64,000 bases of DNA from Tetracentron sinense (Eukaryota; Streptophyta; Magnoliopsida; Trochodendrales; Trochodendraceae), in NCBI GenBank assembly GCA_015143295.1, contig CM026554.1, forward strand, positions 52,016,627 through 52,080,626. Direction: 5' to 3'. The translations under genes were made by a program, and so were the position numbers. Shown piece after piece: positions 10,570 through 23,200 of the stretch. The first letter of the stretch is position 1, and every line of letters begins with the position of its first letter. Below the pieces are notes generated by a model, which searched no databases, was not told the origin of the DNA, and saw only the letters and a program-made list of their open reading frames with translations.

Positions 10570-12660
10570 CTAATTGCAATGCCATCCCCAACCAATGAAC
10601 TGGACCCTCACCTTTTTGGCACCAATTCTCATATTGTTTCACTCTCCCATCTTAATTTACCCCACTGGACAGTCTCCTGGGTTCGTTCACCATTTTTTCG
10701 TTGCTTCCACCCTTGAGTTTCCTGACCCCCACCGACGCCGGCTTGCTATTTTATTTCTCTAGGCTACATAATAGATCCCTAACCTCACTTCGTGGTCTCT
10801 GTAGGTTCCGAAGTCCTCAATCCTTTGTAACACACTAACACCCACTTTGAGACCTCACCTTGGATCTCACCCCTTGAGTCCCCTACCCCATCATCCAACC
10901 CCTTATCTAGTAACAACGGACAAGAGTCCGAGGACCCTGACGTAGGTATGAACCTATCTACAGGGAGTTCACTTGCAGACCTAACCGTCTCTAGTCCTAG
11001 GTTCCTGCCCATTTCCCCCTCAGATTGTGATATCATATCCTATTTGGACTGCATACTGAAGTTAAGGTCACTAGAATTACCAGACCACCATTCATAACCA
11101 TTTACTGAAGATATTGGTCACTTTAGGTATCATGAGAAATAGAAGTCGAAGAGGCAACAAACGTACCTAGAACTGGGGAGTGGATCACCATCTCGACACT
11201 GCCTTGTAGAGGATTCATTGATTGCTAAGACTCTGAGCTATGTTCTCAGAAGCTGACTGGTTCTTTGCCCTTGATCCCGCCTTCGCTTTTGCAAAATAAT
11301 GATTGGGAGCGAATCAATCGACCCCTCTTCATCGTCCCCCTTAGCACTGTGGATCCAAGCATCATAACAACCAGTGAGAGTCCCCAGAGCACTTTGTTCA
11401 AGACTTCAAGTTGCCCCGTCCATATCCCTCGACTCCATACAGCACTTTCCTTGCAGCGCTAGCTCATATCGTATCATGATCTTAGGTCGCCTTCGTCTGC
11501 CTTTGATTCCACATCACTGAGCTGAGAATATTCTTCCTGCACTACACCTCAATCTGTGGTGATAATTCGCTCTCTACCTCCTTGGCTCTGTAGTTTTCCG
11601 TTGTCGCCCCTTGATCATTATTCGAGTCCATAGAGCAATTACCCTGTGAAGAATTTGGTTCATATTGAAACCATCGGGAGTCCTCAGGCTTTCTATTGGG
11701 ATTGGATCGACAATCAGCAATTTCCTATTGCTTTTGTCTACGCAAGCAGCAGTGTTGGAGCAATCTTCAAAGCTACCTATGGAGGAAGATAAGGGGAATG
11801 ATCGAGTTTGAACCTTTTTATCTCTGCTCTATTACGAATATGGGCCTGGGAGCCTAATCTCATATGAGGTGGGCACATTTAGGCTAAGAAGGGATCCAAG
11901 CCGAGTGGTTCTTCTGAGGTTGGGTTCAGTATCCCAACCCTATTGCTCAAGCCTCTTAATTTCTTAGACTGGAAGAGAGGTCGTTCTGATTGGTTCTACT
12001 AGTAAAGTATGAGGTGGCCCAATAGAGCTTGGTCCATGAGATGCTTGGGTGTGGGTGGAGAAGGGTTTACCAACCTCAGGCAGGTTAGGATGCAATTTTA
12101 GAGGGGCCATTGGGCCTAGATTCTCCTTACGATTGGGATTGCTATAGAAGCCCATCCCTGTTGGGGATGGATCAAACACAGCTAAATCCCCTTTGTAGGA
12201 CCACCCATAGCCCCCAGATGTGGGCATGTGGGCCAGCTTGTGCCTAAGGCCCTGGCTCCTCCTGTGTGATCCATTATATTGGATGCAATTGTTGGTGTTT
12301 TCCTGTTGTATAGGGGTGCCCGACTCGCCGTATGGACAGCTCCAGCTATGACATCCAGTCTGACTGCTTGCATTTCTATGTCACAAGTCTGGCGTTGAAG
12401 AGTGGCATTCTTCTGTTGACTTCTGTTTCACTGTCTCTGCCACAGTAATTTTTCTTGGTAGGTGTGATCCTTTTGCCTTTTCCACCTCAGAACTTTCTTA
12501 GGTATAAATGGGGAGTGGTCAGATGCATTGGGAGCTCCACCGTCATAGCCGTTGTACCCAACTATAGCATTTACAGCCTGCAACTGATGCCTTGTCCCTG
12601 AAGAATGCTGTTGTACAACTGCTGCCCTTGCCACAACCACTAACGAGATTCAGTTCCAAG
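10570..12660 (-). pseudogene. Probable LINE ORF1/ORF2 junction region, unreadable
   Basis: Lies between the endonuclease remnant and the ORF1 domain of the same LINE. Only short open stretches remain (for example 11964-12227 and 12428-12640 on the minus strand, rich in Gly, Ser and Pro). No clear zinc knuckle was recognised. Assignment is by position only. Confidence 0.4.
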
Positions 12661-12669
12661 TAGTATATC

Positions 12670-13038
12670 CAGCGTTACAAATCTCGTTCTCAAGTTTTTA
12701 TCGGCCGGATTTTTTCTCGGGAGATTTTCGAATCTAGATTTTTTTCGAGTATTTCTCGCCTAAATCTTGGTAATAATTAAAATATATATTGAAATTACAG
12801 AAAATAGTAATAAATATCACCAAATTATAAATTCATAAAACCAACAATATTGTGTATTTCTCATGATATTTTTAAAATCTCGGCTAAATCTTGTGATATA
12901 TACGGGGTAAAAAAAGAAAATTATATTTCTCGCAAGATTTTTAAAATGTCGCGATAAAAATAGAGTTTTAAACTTTAGATGTTTTTCTCTGGTTTTCTCA
13001 AGAGAAATAGGTTATTTCTAAGGAGATTTGTAACAGTG
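12670..13038. mobile_element. hAT-like MITE (369 bp) with exact 8-bp duplication
   Basis: Flanked by AGTATATC at 12662-12669 and 13039-13046. The ends are CAGCGTTACAAATCTC and, in reverse, CACTGTTACAAATCTC. The interior is dense in TCTCG/CGAGA words (for example TTTCTCGGGAGATTTTCG). There is no coding capacity. It is inserted in the ORF1 part of the old LINE. Confidence 0.9.
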
Positions 13039-13203
13039 AGTATATCTACCCCTATGTGATTCTCCTCCAATGGCATATGTACACATGTATTAAGTCCAAA
13101 TTTGTTGTTTCCTACCCGGATAGACTATCGGAACTGGAGTTCATTGGAGTACCCATTTTTGCCTATCAAACCTATGTAAACGATTATCGAATATGTTGCC
13201 CCC

Positions 13204-13446
13204 TTATTTGGGATAAATGATAATTATAACATGCGGGATTGCAGGGAGACTCACTTCTTTAATCCTGATTTTGGCTTCCTGCAAATCCACTAGCAAAATC
13301 GTGTGATAATCAACTTCTTGTAGACCCCCACATAGTTCCCCTATATCTGCAAACATTGTGAAGTGCCAAAGGTGAAAGGGTAGTCCTTGCAGCCCCAACC
13401 AGTAGCTCACACAGGGGTTGCCTGTGTGAAGGCCATTAGACTTCAC
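13204..13446 (-). pseudogene. LINE ORF1, DUF4283 fragment
   Basis: The reading frame shows CVSYWLGLQGLPFHLWHFTM, then IGELCGG, DYHTILLVDLQEAKIRIK. This is the W-[VL]-R-[LI]-x-GLP-x-HLW signature followed by IG and D-L-x-x-A-x-I-K-V that characterises DUF4283 in ORF1 of plant L1 elements. In complete elements the domain binds RNA as part of the gag-like protein. Both flanks of the fragment are occupied by inserted MITEs. Confidence 0.8.
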
Positions 13447-13506
13447 TCACCATCGGTTTATTAGCAAGAACACTTCCATTCAGCAGGAGGCAAGGGTCAC
13501 TAGAAC

Positions 13507-14102
13507 CATGGTTTAAAAACTCGCTGAAACCAATACGTATCGGTTTCGGTAGAACCTGTTGCCCGAAACCGTGCCTTTACGGGTTTTTGAATAAAAAATA
13601 GGACTCCGTCGATACTGTTACGTATCGCCCGAGTCCTAGTATATGTAACGGTTTCGGCCGTAAGACAGCCAACTTTTTTGATTAAAAATGGTTGCATTAA
13701 CCGCTAAAAACATACCATAATCACTTCTTTCATTTCTCTCTTCTTCTCTACTCATTCTAAGCCCTAAAACCTAAAATTATTCTGATTTTTTGTGATTGAA
13801 AACATGATTTGGGTTTGAATCATTGATTTGAAGAAAGTCTATGTGGCTTTAGCACTTAGCGGTATATGTTTTTACTTTCGACTCATCTACTACCTTATAT
13901 TTCAACTTGAAATTGACTTTAATAGAATGTTGTTACTCATCCACTGCATTTTTAAAATTATTTTAAATTTATTTTGATTTTTTAGAATTTTTTGAAGGAC
14001 AAAGAAAAAAATAGAAAAAGACCGAAACTGATACGCATCGGCGATACGTATTGATTTCGGTCGGGACCGTTACAGTCCCCGAAACCGAGTTTTTAAACCT
14101 TG
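13507..14102. mobile_element. hAT-like MITE (596 bp), ACGTATCGG word type
   Basis: Starts CATGGTTTAAAAACTCG and ends, in reverse, CAAGGTTTAAAAACTCG. It is flanked by ACTAGAAC (13499-13506) and GCTGGAAC (14103-14110), which match at 6 of 8 positions with both differences G/A transitions. The interior repeats GTATCGG, GTTTCGG and GTTACG in both orientations. It disrupts ORF1 of the LINE. Confidence 0.8.
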
Positions 14103-14879
14103 GCTGGAACATAGAGCTTTCTGGTTGGCCAATCATTGTATCATAATAACACCCTTGTTCTCCTTAAATGAGATGAGGTTTGTTTGTTCGTCCCATTGCA
14201 AGATTTTGTTAACCACTCTTTCCCTATCACGCCAACTTCCTTTGTAGTTCAAGAAAACGTAGATCATCGTCATTGACCATCAACCTGCCGTAGATAAATT
14301 GTGAGTCTTGGCTGGGGGTTGAGAGATTCTATAGGGAGTTGAGGGATGGGGATTTGCTGTTTGATTCGCTAATGAGGACACCTCTCATTCTGATGGCAGT
14401 AGTTGGCTAGGAATGAAAACTTGCAACGCTTCTTCAACCAGACAACTCATTTCTCTTTCATTCCTAAAAAAAAATAAAAATGAGCCACCTCCATCTCCCT
14501 CTGGACCTTGGGAACACCGTTAATGAGATGGAGTCGTTTTGGATTGGCAATCTCTCCAACATCAATTCACTACCCATTCATTGTAATTTGACCACCCTAC
14601 ACCGCTCTCTTGGGTCTTGGCTACAGTCCCTAAGAAATGTTGAGACAGAGAGCTCTGGGAGCCACCAGAGCGCCTGTACCTCCAACTAAATTTCCACCGA
14701 TATTCCCCTACCTCATTCAATAAGTTTGAAAACCCTATCTTTAACCCCATCCTCTTCCATAAGTTCAAATGTTTTTTATTCGTTTGAGAAGATCTTCTTC
14801 CAGGCCATCGTCTGCTGGAGTTAATCAATTTTACCCATATCTCATTCTCATGGATTAATCTTTGAGACAAGCATATGAC

Positions 14880-15044
14880 ACCCCTCCTGGCTTTGGTCTA
14901 GTGGTAGGTCGTATCTCTCATTTGTGAGAGGACTCGAGTTCGAGCTGAGGGGTGTGACGTTTAGAACCACCATTAGTTCTAACTTAACTTACTAACTGGG
15001 GTTGCAGCCTAAATGTATAAAAAGTAAAAAAGAAAAAAAGGAAA
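14880..15044 (+). mobile_element. tRNA-derived SINE with 16-bp target duplication
   Basis: An A-box-like TAGTGGTAGGTC at about 14908 and a B-box-like GAGTTCGAGCT at about 14937 form the pol III promoter. The body ends with an A/G-rich tail. The flanks GAGACAAGCATATGAC (14864-14879) and GAGACGAGCATATGAC (15045-15060) differ at one base, the expected target-primed duplication. It does not fold as a functional tRNA gene. Confidence 0.85.
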
Positions 15045-15126
15045 GAGACGAGCATATGACTGCTGGCTGGATCAACCGGTCATATGCTCAGTATTCATAA
15101 TAGCAAGGAGATATCCAAAGCAACCA

Positions 15127-15640
15127 GTTCAAGTATCTTGGCTCAGTATTCATATTGATGTAGAGATTGTGGAGGATATGGCCCATATAATAAGAGCCGA
15201 GTGGCTAAAGTGGGTATGTGCTTTTGGAGTATTATATGACAAACACATTATCATCATACTATATGCAATTTTTTATAAGACAACAATAAGACTAAAAAAA
15301 AAACTATACTCTTTGGATCATAATTTTAGGAGAGCAAGAAACAACTTATTCATAGGACGAGATGAGGATGTGAGGTAAATCAATGGAAAAATTAGGAAGG
15401 ATGAGATAGAAATGATTTTGAGAGAATTTGGGAGTAGTTCCATTATTTGATAAAATAAAAGAGAATCGATTGAGATAGTATAGACTCGTTCAATGAAGAC
15501 CAATGATGATAACTAGTGAGGAGTGAATTTGTGCAAGTTGAAGGCCTTAAAAGGGGAAGAAGAAGCTGAAAGGATGTGAATGGGGATAGTTAGGAAAGAG
15601 AGAACGTTCGCTGCATCTGAAGATGTGGCTCTTGATTTAA
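15127..15640 (+). pseudogene. RTE-type LINE reverse transcriptase, C-terminal remnant
   Basis: On the plus strand, FKYLGS, then HIIRAEWLKWVCAFGVLYDKHI, FYKTTIR, IRKDEIE and RENRLRWY-like pieces follow the order of the conserved tail of plant RTE retrotransposons. That tail is KYLG, HRIRAGWLKWR, GVLCD, FYRTTIRP, DKIRN, M-x-E-x-RLRWFGHV. Several stops and a deletion where the WA..K block should be show that it is dead. The 5' part is missing. Confidence 0.75.
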
Positions 15641-16160
15641 GTATTTCAACCTTGCAACCCGATATAATCTGGCACATTATGTTTTGTGATCCTTGCTTGT
15701 GGTTGACATTTTAATATGAACTTGGCAAGGTAGCTTAGAAGTCTGTTAGGAAGTGGAAGTCTATTGCTTAATGCCTTTATCCGAGACTCATTTTGATGCC
15801 AAAGTCGTAGCTTGGAGGCCTCCCTCCTCCTACAGGTGTGTGCAAGCTAAATTTTGATGGCAGCTGTTTGGGTTATCCAGTCCAGCGTCTATTAGAGGCA
15901 TTATCAGAGAGTGAAGACACAGTTTTATTGTGCTTTTCAGGTCAGGCAGGTGAGGCAACTGCAAACTAAACTAGGATACTCTCGGTAAGAGAAGGCTTGC
16001 CTTTTTCTAACTCTTTTGATCTCCCCTCCGTTACGATTTTGAGGGTGTCTCGAAATTTCTATTAGGTGGGTGTTTTGTGGTCCTTGCAGATACGCTTTTG
16101 TGATTAAGTAAATTTGTGATTGGATGGTTAAAGGACTATCTCGTTCTCTTGCATCCACAG
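15641..16160 (+). pseudogene. RNase H-like fragment of a retroelement
   Basis: The frame around 15800-15960 reads VVAWRPPSSYRCVQAKFDGSCLGYP and then ALSESEDTVLLCFSGQAGEA. This resembles the first strand of the plant retroelement RNase H domain, P-x-G-W-x-K-x-NFDGS-x-x-G-x-P...GDVL-x-x-FS. The catalytic Asp of FDGS is present. It may belong to the upstream RTE remnant or to a different LINE. Confidence 0.5.
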
Positions 16161-18944
16161 ATCGGTCAATAATTAGTTAGTGGAGTATGGTGTTGATGGG
16201 GCCGAGGTTGATTGTGTAGTCTCCCAGTGTACTGCCTTTGAATTTTTATGCTTTAATATATCTTCTTATCTCTTTTTTCTTTCCCTGGTGGCATGTAGAC
16301 CTTCCAGTGGAGCTGTATTTTTCTTTTATCCTTCCCTAGTATTCACTTTTTATTGGGAAATAATTTCTGTTCTTACTGATGAAAAGAGAGCTCCTTCCTC
16401 AATGACAGTTTCCTTAGAATTCTTGCGTGGGTAAGGAAATTGATTATACTCTTACTATATAGATATATGTTATGGCAATTTTTATCATGTGGCTTATTTA
16501 CAATTATTGGCTTTCCATGTTTGGAATATCTTGCTTTAAAGATGTGTTTCTTTTCCACATCTATTTTGTTTATTGCTGCTGCTTTTAAATGAAATCAGAT
16601 ATGGATGTGTTGATCACCATCTCACATCAAGAGAAGTGTGGAAGATTGGGGTGACAAAACTATCACCATATCCCTCATGATTTGGATTGAATCAATTAAA
16701 ACCACAGAAGAAAGGGAAACAAAGAAGAACAGAGTTCAAACAGATGGCTTACCTTCATTTAATAAGATCTCCCCAAGATGGGATTTGGAGGTTAGAATAC
16801 GAAAAAGAACAAGTGGTCATGATTGTCCCTTGTAATTATGCTATTCATGATGCCTTGACCTTGGATCTTCTGCTGAATGAGGCCCAATTTTTACGCATTT
16901 GCATCCGCTTCACAAGCTGGTGTTACTTACTCTTCATCTACTATGCCCATTGATGATTATGGGGGAAGAAGTTGTGCAAAATGCTCGTGCTGAGAAATTT
17001 CTTCAATGGTCAAGCTGAGGAAAATTGTAAACCCTGCCAAGGTAAGACTCCACTTATGTTGTCAAGAATGAGTAGACAAAAACATTACTTTGCTTGAACA
17101 TGCAGCTTGAGCCAGAGCAAAGAGATCTATGCTAGGCAGTAGGCACCATGTTGAGGGAGGACAGCTGCATCTTCACATATGTGCTTCAAGGTTCTTGTAG
17201 TTCATAACTTGGTTCTGCTTTAGTGTGTGCACCATTTTGATAGGTCCCATCTTGGGAACATGGTGATGCCAGAAATGACCTGATAGGATGACTAACTATC
17301 CAATATATAAACATTTTCTATACTGTTTCGTCCTTTTTTTTGTCTGACCAAAATAATGCAATTAGGTGAATAGTGAAAATTACCAGAACTGATCAACTTA
17401 GACTGAGACCGTCTCTTCTAAAAGCGGATTGTCATCCTCAAGTATATGGTCCATGGTTAATGCCAAGGCAGGGACCCTTGTCCTGTCTCGACAATAGTAT
17501 GGTGAGAGGGATGAGTGTCTGATATTTGGAGGTTCATTCCATTGTTGAGATTTCAGAGTAAGGCTACTGAAGCCTATAGTTTTTATGATGCCATCCTCAT
17601 TAGAGTTGGGTTCTTGTAATAGCTAAGTTTGATGGAAGAATTCTTTCACTAAATGGTGCCTCTTTCATTTCCTCTCTATAGCTAGGAGATGCACTCACTT
17701 AGTTACTTTCAGAAAAGCGTAATCACTTGTCGGGTTACAGTGAATAGATGCTTGTTTTCAGGCATGGAATCAATCTATAGGTCCTTCAATATACTTATAT
17801 GACATATTTTTTGCGCATTAATCTTTCTATCAAAAGTAATAAATGTTTGGAATCCTCCTTCCCTGTTTCTCTTTGCAAAAACATGATCAGAGCCTCACTA
17901 ACAAGTAGTCTTTCTCTACATTTAAGAGTTTGGTCGGGCATAACTATATGGACGATTTGGCGAACTGGGTATTGGAGAATTGCCACTTAAAATACATGGC
18001 AATTGTGCTGGGCTACTTGGGGGTTACCAAAACCGGTAACCAGGTACTGTATTCCTTTTTTTTTTGGTTAAACAGGTACTGTATTCCAAGTTGTACTTTG
18101 ATCTCATTATTAGGGTAGAAGATGGGAGTTGTACCGTGTTTGGATGTTGTGGGGTTAGTGATTTTCTCTCTTTTAGGATCTCTGAAAATTTTTCTCTGTG
18201 ATTCCACTGCACTTGGGCGAGGGTTCTGTTTCGTCCATTAGCTCAGCTGGTTCTGCAAATGCTGATACGAGCTGATGCAATTATGCAAGTTGAGAATTTC
18301 CTTGCTCTAATCAGTAAAGATTTCGGGTTTTAAGATGGATACACTAGACATTCATTGTACAAGTTGGTTTGAATCCCTATTGAGCAGTGTCATAGTGATG
18401 ACCATTTACCATCCACTGCGAAGGTAATCCTTTACAATGGAGCATATATGGCATCAAGGAACAATTCTCTATAGAGAATTGTTCCTTGAGAGTGATGCCA
18501 AAAGGGCCCTAAGCTTGTTCCTCACATGCTATGAGATTGGAAGATGAATAAGGTCTCCACTTGTTTCTCATCAGTTGATGGTTTTTTTCTCTCTTCTTTT
18601 AGCTACAAGGATATTGAATTATTTCTTCTGTTCTTTAGCGGTTGAGAATTTGGTGGCGTGTGCTAGACTTGTACAAATGTTGTGAGATGCATTTATATGG
18701 TTTTTCCTTCATATTATTCAATATAATGAGTAGTAAATGTTGCAAATTCTTTACAGGTTAGTTCACATCAATTGACAAGCAAGCGTTCGTACTTGATAGT
18801 AGGTTCGAGAACAATAGCTTCAACTTTTCATACTTGAATTACATATCAGAATGTTTCATCCTTCTCCCCATATACAATCAGTTCATGAGCCCTTTGTACC
18901 ATAAGGATGATACTAACTTTTTCATTTTTCGAACAGGAAAAAAA
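16161..18944. other. No recognisable gene
   Basis: AT-rich DNA with only short open frames on both strands and no domain or splice pattern that I recognise. A frame at 17930-18000 (HNYMDDLANWVL) is short and isolated. A T-run at 18055-18065 and a short duplication (CAGGTACTGTATTCC, at about 18039 and 18074) suggest small insertions. Confidence 0.5.
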
Positions 18945-19110
18945 AAGGGCTTGTCCCAGTGGTAGTGTTTCTCCCTTGGGGAGTTGCGACTCGAGTCTTT
19001 GGTGTGGCTGTTGACGCCCACCATGAGTGCTAACCCTATTGACCTCATAACCCCGAACCTAGGTAGATAAAGGACTAGGACCAACCCCCCAAAAAAAAAA
19101 ATTAAGAAAA
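18945..19110 (+). mobile_element. SINE-like element with pol III boxes
   Basis: CCCAGTGGTAG (about 18957) resembles an A box and GCGACTCGAGTC (about 18986) a B box. The body ends in a C-run and an A-run at 19085-19100. The 3' half differs from the SINE at 14880. No clear target duplication was found because both flanks are A-rich. Confidence 0.55.
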
Positions 19111-19401
19111 AATAAAGGTTGCAGTCCAGAGAATATTGCCACTTTTTTTGTCTTACTAAAAGTGAGAAAGTGGATGAGAAATCAAATGGGCATAGCATAT
19201 ACCACGTTCCAGATGGAGGCAGCCCGAAATCTGCTACCAATTTTGGACATAGTGCAGGGCACTGTTGTATGGTTGGTGCAACTTTTAGAAAGTGGTGTCC
19301 TGTTGCCCATGACGATTTTTTTCTTACCAGAATGGTATGGTTGTGGCAGCGATCCCAATTGACTAGAATTCAGAAAGTTTTCAGAGGCATTGACATCAAA
19401 C

Positions 19402-19535
19402 TCTTTTTTTTAATAATAAGAAAAAGCCACTAGTGGAGATGGGGGCTTGGCAGACCTTCCCTCTTTATCATTAGATAGGTTAAAGAGATTACAAGCAAAG
19501 ATTAAGGGCTGCTAGTCCAATAAAAATTACATGAT
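19402..19535 (-). mobile_element. Short retroposon insertion (134 bp) with 15-bp duplication
   Basis: GCATTGACATCAAAC occurs exactly at 19387-19401 and 19536-19550. The insert begins with a T-run on the plus strand, which is a 3' poly(A) on the minus strand. The rest resembles a LINE 3' untranslated end, consistent with a severely 5'-truncated LINE copy. Confidence 0.8.
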
Positions 19536-19689
19536 GCATTGACATCAAACACTGAAACTGAAGCATGAGTAAGTACCCTTTAGAAGGATTATCGCGCCTT
19601 TAGTTGAAGAAGACTCCCATTGGTACCTTACTTTTTGGGTCCAAAAAGAAACCAATGCATGGATATACATTTATTAGACCACATTTTGT

Positions 19690-19850
19690 TTTTGAGCTTG
19701 ATTAAGGACATGGATATCAGTCATTAATATCTCCAAATATGCAAATGTCATTGTAGATTCTTTAGCAAGAAGAGCTGTGGTGGTTCCCTATGAGGAGATA
19801 TTGATGCAACATGGTTCGAAATCGCCACATAATTGGTAGAATCAAGAGAG
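19690..19850 (+). pseudogene. RNase H C-terminal fragment
   Basis: The plus frame NISKYANVIVDSLARRAVVVPYEE matches the last helix of retroelement RNase H domains, in which R-x-x-N-x-x-AD-x-LA-R follows a V-x-H-[VI] strand. It could be the missing end of the fragment at 15641-16160, separated by later insertions. Confidence 0.5.
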
Positions 19851-20266
19851 AATAGCCTAATATGGTTGGCCTCTTTAACTTGCTATATCGATTCTTTCAC
19901 AATCTGGGCGTTCTACAGAACTTGGAAACCCTGTTCAGTGATGTACAAATTTTGTTCGCATACCCGAACATAAACCCTCAGGCGATATGGTTAGTGACTT
20001 AATATTAGCTTTTGAAACAAATTATGAGATGGGTTATCTATGAAAGAAAATAGTCATTGGAAAGATCTGCAGTATAAGTATGGAGAAAGTGGAGGAGAGA
20101 AGTAATGGTCTCTTATGTATTGAATGTAATGGATATGTAAAGGGGCTCTGTTTACAAGTTACAACCTTGCAAAGAACTGCAGTCCTTATCCATGAATTAT
20201 AGTGCTTATATGCACACAAAAATTAGTAATAATATATAGAGGAGGGAAAGAAAGATCAAAGAAATC

Positions 20267-23200
20267 TTACTTAGCAAACAGCTGCCTGCAATGGCTACTC
20301 GGCCTGGCGCGCAGACTAGCCGCCTCGCCTCTCACAATCTCATCAACCAAATCCTTGAAAACCAGTCGCTCCACATCCAACACTATCCCTGAAACACCCC
20401 CATGAAAGCTTGTCCAATTCTCTGCTCGATGCATCATATCCTCCCATAAGATGCTTTTCAAGCAATCATCATCGTTGGCTAGCGGACAGTGAGAGTTGCT
20501 GCCTTGGAGGTGTTCTATCTCCGAACACAATTCTCTCAGAAGCCGCTGTGCACTCAGGGTCCTCCCAGCCAGCTTATCGGGCTGGAACCACGGCTCAGGC
20601 AAAGGATCTGTCAAACTTAACTTTCGGGCAATAATCTCGTTAACGGCATCAAATATGAGTTTTCGGTGGAGCTTTTCCTGACTGGGTATTGGTTGGACAA
20701 CCTTATCACTTCTTTTTTCATCCTTTGAAAGCCGAGTGCTTGCCTTTGTCTGCTCCAGGACGAAGAACAAGTCAGGATTGATCGGGTGGCCTGATGGGTG
20801 GAGCTGGATAGACGACAAACCGGAGCCAAGGTCTCTGAGGAGGAGACCTGATGCTAACAATATCTCAGAGATGTATCTATGGTCTGGGTGTGTGTTCTCG
20901 CACAGGGATGCAATGTAATCTGGGGTGGATTCCTCATGATTTGAGTTCAATTGTCTAATCTTCTGTACCAGGTGCTCAATATTCTCTAGTTTTTTACGAT
21001 TGAACTCCAAGCTAAGATTGGATCTTGTGCTGTCAGATAACCAACTTAGATCAGATGCATCCCATTTGTGGTCACCAGGATTGTCATTGGAATTTCGAGT
21101 CTCACCATCTGTGGCAAGAGAATTCATTATATATATATATAAAGAAAAAGCAGCTTTGCATATTAAAATTGAGTTACAATAATTGTAAGAAAAAACCTTA
21201 ATTTTGAGTTCTTATTTTGTTGATATTATTTGGAGACTATTGATACAGATATATCATATTGCTGTTTGCTTTTACTTATTAATTAAATTATTTATTGCTA
21301 CTGACATCCCATGAATTTAAGACTAATACAAATGAAATAATAATAGTATGCCACCATGTAGTGTTTCATTTCTCATAATGTATATCTGAACCCAATGGAT
21401 ACTCATCCATCTCTGGCTTAGGTAATTGCATCTGTAACAAGTACAGTAAATGCACAAAATGATCAAGAGGGGCCATAAATTGATCAGGCTACACAAATAA
21501 GGCTTCTAGTAGAGAGAAATTTGCCCATCCTCCAGTCGTCCTATCAATACCCTAGCATATCAGGAGTAAAAAAAAATTAATTTCTTTTTGGAGCTCTTAT
21601 TCTTTCCATGGATTGGAAAAACATAGCCTGATATAGGACAACACCATCCTCTGATTATACTCATCTAGGTGCATATACATGTGTACCTCTCCGTGTATAT
21701 ACTCTTTATTCATGTAGTAAGTTAATTTTGTAATGAAAAACAATTTTATCGTATTCACAATATTAGGATTATTCAGTCTACTAAATGCAAGGTAGAAACT
21801 CACGAGAGAAAAGTCTCACCTGTAAAGACATTTGATATTTTCTTCACAGGACATGGCAAATCATCCCCATAGAATGAGGTATCAAGAACTGAAACAGGAC
21901 TTGGTTGTTCAGGGGCAACTGTCACAACTTCTGCCAACAACCCATCCTCGCTCAACCTTGGAGTTGGTTTCTGATGGAGATAAAATAAAGCCCGTTATTT
22001 GGTGAATCAGAGGAACTGAACAAATGGATATTAGCAAGAACACTTACTTTCTGTTTTAAGCCAGAAACCAAGTAGTTGGCAACCTTCCTGGATGGGCTTT
22101 GGATTCCTTGCTGGCTGATGGCACAGTTGATCTCGGCAGATTTATCAGTGCTGGTGGCTTCTGTATCTATCTGTGAGGCCAAGCTAACATTGCTTTCCGA
22201 TCGCAGAGAAATCTCATCCCCTTGATGACTCAAATTTCTCATTTCACAACTGATCTCACTCAATTGGCCGTCATGTAGCTGCAAAATGGGAGACTTTGGT
22301 CTAAGTTTTCCACCCGGAGAACCTGATTCTGTTGGCTTCCTACTGGATTGCCTTTTAGGCTTGCTCGAATCCGACGATGGGATAGGAGGATGAGATCGCT
22401 TCTCCAAGTCAAGCTTCTTCAGTTGCAGTCTTGGACTCACAGATACTGAGCTCCTGCCTGAGCTTGTGGCATTTTCTCTGGACAATTGTTGAGGCCTCAT
22501 TGAAGTCTGAGTAGATCTTAAAGTCGATCCATTGGTTTTCTTAGCCGTGGAACTGTGAGCTTGATTGGTAGGATCTCTGAGACTGTTTATAGGAGTCAGA
22601 TCCTTAGCCGTTCGGATATTAACGGAACCCTTTCTGCCATCTACGGAATCACCACTACGGAGCTTGCGAAGACCTGATAAACCATCAATTGGAATTACTG
22701 GGGAAGCAGAAAAACTGGATTTCTCGATAAATTTCGCTGGTTTAATGATCACAATTGGGGATTCGAAAGTCCTTGGAGGTCTAGCTCCCTTGACTGTGGC
22801 AGAAATCATGCGGTTATTCTGTGTGATTCGACTGTTTGCCAATCTTGGATTCTGATCAAGAGACGTGTAATTTGGGCCGTTATAGTTTCTCTGAGGCAAA
22901 GGGTTTGACGCTTGATCTTCGTCTTTCTTGGTCTCTAACAGCCCCTTCACTTGCATGGCTTCCAGTATGTGTTTTAGAGCTCTGAGATCCTTATCAGAAT
23001 GTTTAAATTCGAGCTCTTTCAACTTCTCCTCAATCTCACTATAAACAGAAGGGGAGAAATTTGGCGCTGTTGCTGTAGCTTCCTGATTCCAGTAGGCTGG
23101 TTTCTGAAATCCTCGACCCCCATTCGGGTGCCTCCATGGAGCTGGTTCGATTGGAAACCTTGAACTTGAAATAGGTTTCATGACTGAATCGGGATTTATC

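Larger units (their letters stand above)
6091..14660 (-). mobile_element. Long, heavily decayed L1-type LINE with nested insertions
   Basis: On the minus strand the parts come in L1 order. ORF1 with DUF4283 is at 13204-13446. Endonuclease remnants lie at about 9950-10560 (GDFN, a V-R-F-x-x-E-K stretch, TGSYG-like). RT follows at about 8281-9250 (YKFDMEKVYDHVN, LINGSP), and RT continues at 6914-7205 (YLGLPLGTRHK, RDYLWNEG). Many stops and shifts are present. Three DNA elements interrupt it (7214-8365, 12670-13038, 13507-14102). The 5' boundary is uncertain, and 14562-14870 may still be ORF1. The 3' end is cut by the MITE fragment at 6090. Confidence 0.75.

Noticed and set aside
14880..15044. 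tRNA gene suggested by A- and B-box-like motifs
   Set aside because: There is no acceptor stem or cloverleaf. The poly(A)-like tail and 16-bp target duplication show a SINE.
17799..18212. Overlapping 60-residue frames on both strands
   Set aside because: Short, with no recognised domain and no splice partners.
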